In this document: in pieces, positions 6,598-8,336 of the stretch
How positions within the stretch are numbered: the stretch's first letter is position 1
How the letters are laid out: each line of letters begins with the position of its first letter
Origin: Paracoccaceae bacterium
GTDB taxonomy: Bacteria; Pseudomonadota; Alphaproteobacteria; Rhodobacterales; Rhodobacteraceae
Assembly (NCBI GenBank): GCA_023260935.1
Contig: JALQTL010000330.1
Span: 1 to 8,336 of the forward strand
Length of the DNA stretch: 8,336 bases
Direction: 5' to 3'
Program-made: the position numbers and the translations under genes
Notes under the pieces: generated by a model
Database searches by the model: none
What the model was told of the DNA's origin: nothing
Seen by the model: only the letters and a program-made list of their open reading frames with translations

Positions 6598-7428
6598 ACC
6601 GTTCACCCAGCCCGTCACCTCGACCCCGCCAAGGGTGCGGATCTGGCACCATCTGGTCTGGCCCTTTTGTTCGCAGCCCAGGTTTCGTACCTGTGCGCCG
6701 GGGGCAAGGCGGGCCACGACGGTGCCTTGGGTCGATGCGCGTGACCGGACGTTCAGAAAATCGCCAGCGGCAAGCCCCGATACCACGCTGATCCCGCCTG
6801 ATCCGCCGCCCTGAGGCGGACGAATGGCAGGGGGCGGCCCTGATTCCCGCAGAAAACGCCCGGCGACCCAGCCCGTGACATCCATCCCGACCGTCGAACG
6901 GATGCGGCACCAGCGGACGGTGCCGATCATCCGGCAGCCAAGATTGCGCACGATCTCGCGCTCTTGCAGGGTGGCCAGTGCGGGCGACTTTGCCGAAGGA
7001 TCGCGGCGGACGTTCAGCCGGTCTCCGGGGGGAAGGCCACGCACCACCCAGAAATCGGGCCCGCCTGTCAGATTGTCATCAGCCGTCTCTGGGGCGCCTT
7101 CCACCAGAAAGCGCGCCGAGACATAGCCTGAAAGCCGCCCGTCCATGGTGCGGATCTGGCACCAGCGCGCGCTGCCGCCGCCCAGGCAAATGCCCTTGCT
7201 GACGCGGGTTCCATAGCCCACGGACCCGACGCTGGGAAAGACAACCGCCGGCCCGCTGCGCACATTGACTCGGGCGTTCGGGGCAATGCCGCCAATCGTG
7301 GTGACATCCGGGCCAGTCACGGGCTTTGCGCGCTCTGCGGTCTGGGCAAGGGCGGGGGATGTCAGAAGCACAAGAAGCACGGTTGCGGCCCGCGCCGCGC
7401 GGGAAATGAGATTGGCCAATCCAGTCAC
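6583..7428 (-). CDS. Exported protein with three bacterial SH3-like (SH3b) domains
   Basis: This is a predicted periplasmic or envelope protein of 281 residues. A signal peptide is clear: basic residues in SRAARAA, then the hydrophobic stretch TVLLVLLTS, then PALA before Gln29 as the likely signal-peptidase I site. Three SH3b repeats follow at about 43-110, 127-195 and 214-281. Each has the RVNVRSGP/LNVR opening, a Cys-x8-Cys pair (81/90, 165/174, 252/261) inside an RWCxIR motif, and a closing GYV/GWV-xx-R-F/Y-L. A Pro/Gly-rich linker (about 198-212) separates repeats 2 and 3. No enzyme domain is present. The start is set at GTG 7426-7428 because AGGAGG lies 7 nt upstream and it gives a well-formed signal peptide; an upstream ATG at 7506 would add 26 residues without such a site. 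SH3b domains often bind peptidoglycan or mediate contacts, but the ligand here is unknown. It is probably monocistronic. Confidence 0.85.
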   Translation of the reverse strand: MTGLANLISRAARAATVLLVLLTSPALAQTAERAKPVTGPDVTTIGGIAPNARVNVRSGPAVVFPSVGSVGYGTRVSKGICLGGGSARWCQIRTMDGRLSGYVSARFLVEGAPETADDNLTGGPDFWVVRGLPPGDRLNVRRDPSAKSPALATLQEREIVRNLGCRMIGTVRWCRIRSTVGMDVTGWVAGRFLRESGPPPAIRPPQGGGSGGISVVSGLAAGDFLNVRSRASTQGTVVARLAPGAQVRNLGCEQKGQTRWCQIRTLGGVEVTGWVNGRYLR

Positions 7429-7435
7429 TGATCTG

Positions 7436-7441
7436 CCTCCT
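7436..7441 (-). promoter_or_regulatory. Ribosome binding site that supports a GTG start for the SH3-domain gene
   Basis: AGGAGG on the minus strand is followed by a 7-nt spacer and then GTG (7426-7428). The site lies within the frame that would be coding if the upstream ATG at 7506 were used. A consensus site at ideal spacing to a codon that begins a textbook signal peptide argues for the GTG start. Confidence 0.65.
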
Positions 7442-7477
7442 GCCCAAAGGCGGCGGGCAATCCCGCGCCGCGCTGGA

Positions 7478-7486
7478 AGGATAGCA
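7478..7486 (-). promoter_or_regulatory. Possible extended -10 promoter element of the SH3-domain gene
   Basis: On the minus strand TGCTATCCT resembles an extended -10 (TGn plus TATCCT), about 50 bp before the GTG start. No convincing -35 sits at the expected distance (GTGCCC). If transcription starts here, the upstream ATG at 7506 cannot be used, which agrees with the GTG start. This is a by-eye call. Confidence 0.25.
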
Positions 7487-7545
7487 TGAAATCGTCTGAT
7501 GGGCACGGCCCGCGGTCGGCGCGACAGGTATCAGAAACGGGGATA

Positions 7546-7577
7546 AGGCCCGGGCCCCGGATACGGGGCGCGGGCCT
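7546..7577 (-). terminator. GC-rich hairpin after leuA, likely transcription terminator
   Basis: Two 13-nt arms (7546-7558 and 7565-7577) pair with a single mismatch around a 6-nt loop. The hairpin begins 6 nt after the leuA stop codon. The bases after the stem on the minus strand read TATCCCCGTTTC, so there is no clean U-run. It may act as a weak intrinsic terminator, an RNA-stabilising 3' end, or together with Rho. The structure is seen; the function is inferred from its position. Confidence 0.55.
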
Positions 7578-7583
7578 GACCTG

Positions 7584-8336
7584 TCATTCGCCGTGATAAG
7601 TGACCGTCTTCACATCATCGCCCGGCGCGGTTTTCTGGCGCCGCACGATCAGGCGGTTCAGGGCGTTGATATAGGCGCGGGTGCTGGCCACGATCGTATC
7701 GGTATCGGCCGACGATCCGGTGACGATCCGCCCGTCCTCTTGCAGGCGCACCGAAACCGTGGCCTGCGCATCGGTCCCTTCGGTCACGGCATGCACCTGA
7801 TAGACTTCCAGCCGCGCCTTGTGCGGGAACAGCATCTTCACGCAGTTGAACGCCGCATCCACCGGACCGTCGCCCGTCGCGTCGATGTGGTGATCCTTGC
7901 CGTCGATCGACAGGATCATGTCGGCCTCTTGCGGGCCTTCGGTGCCGCAGATCACCCGCAGTTTCTTCAGTTGCAGGTATTCATAGGCGTCGTTCGTCTG
8001 TTCATCCGCCACCAGAGCGATCAGGTCGTCGTCATAGACTTCCTTCTTGCGGTCGGCGAGCGCCTTGAACCGCACGAAGACATCGTTCAGCTGGTTGTCG
8101 GCCAGATCATAGCCCAGTTCCTTCAGCTTGGCCCGCAGTGCCGCCCGTCCCGAATGCTTGCCCATGGCGATGTTCTTCGAGGTGAGCCCAATGTCTTCGG
8201 GGCGCATGATCTCGAAGGTCTGTACGTTCTTCAGCACGCCATCCTGATGGATGCCGCTTTCGTGCAGAAAGGCGTTCTTGTCGACAATGGCCTTGTTGAA
8301 CTGTACCGGAAAGCCGGAAACCTGCGAAACCCGGCG
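7584..8336 (-). CDS. leuA: 2-isopropylmalate synthase, C-terminal half (5' end cut by window edge)
   Basis: LeuA condenses acetyl-CoA with 2-oxoisovalerate, the first committed step of leucine synthesis in the cytoplasm. The frame is open from the window edge (8336) to the TGA at 7584-7586, giving 250 visible residues of a protein usually about 510-550 long. The visible part starts in the catalytic domain with SGFPVQFNKAIVDKNAF and the conserved HESGIHQDG (25-33), whose histidine is an active-site residue in the family. Next come the linker subdomains, including MGKHSGRAAL. The C-terminal LeuA dimer domain (about 120-231) is the leucine-feedback domain, with the motif ATGDGPVDAAF (152-162). 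The protein ends TYHGE. A GTG at 8235-8237 could be misread as a start, but the conserved sequence continues upstream. The gene is not coupled to its downstream neighbour: a hairpin and about 155 bp separate them. Confidence 0.96.
   Translation of the reverse strand, partial: RRVSQVSGFPVQFNKAIVDKNAFLHESGIHQDGVLKNVQTFEIMRPEDIGLTSKNIAMGKHSGRAALRAKLKELGYDLADNQLNDVFVRFKALADRKKEVYDDDLIALVADEQTNDAYEYLQLKKLRVICGTEGPQEADMILSIDGKDHHIDATGDGPVDAAFNCVKMLFPHKARLEVYQVHAVTEGTDAQATVSVRLQEDGRIVTGSSADTDTIVASTRAYINALNRLIVRRQKTAPGDDVKTVTYHGE

Noticed and set aside
8235..8237. GTG as the start of a short leuA-like gene
   Set aside because: Conserved LeuA sequence, including HESGIHQDG, continues in frame upstream to the window edge, so this is an internal valine codon.
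1..8336. Defence system, biosynthetic cluster, phage, CRISPR or mobile element
   Set aside because: No nuclease, transposase, integrase, repeat array or cluster-type enzyme set is visible. The window is a cell-shape operon, leuA and two single genes.

Overview
The window looks like chromosome from an alphaproteobacterium, most likely Rhodobacterales (Rhodobacter/Paracoccus-like). The DNA is GC-rich, codons end mostly in G or C, and the protein sequences and the mreB-mreC-mreD-mrdA-rodA order fit that group. The placement rests on recalled family features, not on a search.

Layout. Positions 1-5549, all on the minus strand, carry a tight cell-elongation operon read from right to left: mreB, mreC, mreD, mrdA (PBP2) and rodA, which is cut by the left edge. 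Spacings are 35 bp, then two overlaps, then 10 bp, so one transcript starting upstream of mreB is likely. Positions 5550-5785 are a 236-bp divergent intergenic region. It holds a candidate mreB promoter, a candidate promoter for the opposite gene, a GANTC site and a short inverted repeat. Positions 5786-6541 (+) encode a classical short-chain dehydrogenase/reductase of unknown substrate. Converging on it, 6583-7428 (-) encodes an exported protein with three bacterial SH3-like domains; its start is best placed at a GTG with a strong ribosome binding site. Positions 7584-8336 (-) hold the C-terminal half of leuA (2-isopropylmalate synthase), with a GC-rich hairpin just after its stop. No gene-free stretch exceeds 300 bases.

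How the genes work together. MreB filaments on the inner membrane, through MreC and MreD, position the RodA glycosyltransferase and its partner transpeptidase PBP2, which build side-wall peptidoglycan. The SH3-domain protein is exported and could touch the envelope, but nothing here ties it to the Mre system. leuA belongs to leucine synthesis, and the SDR is metabolically unplaced.

I see no rRNA, tRNA, CRISPR array, insertion sequence, phage gene or obvious new multi-gene system. This is mostly a conserved housekeeping region, and the findings are modest, local observations.
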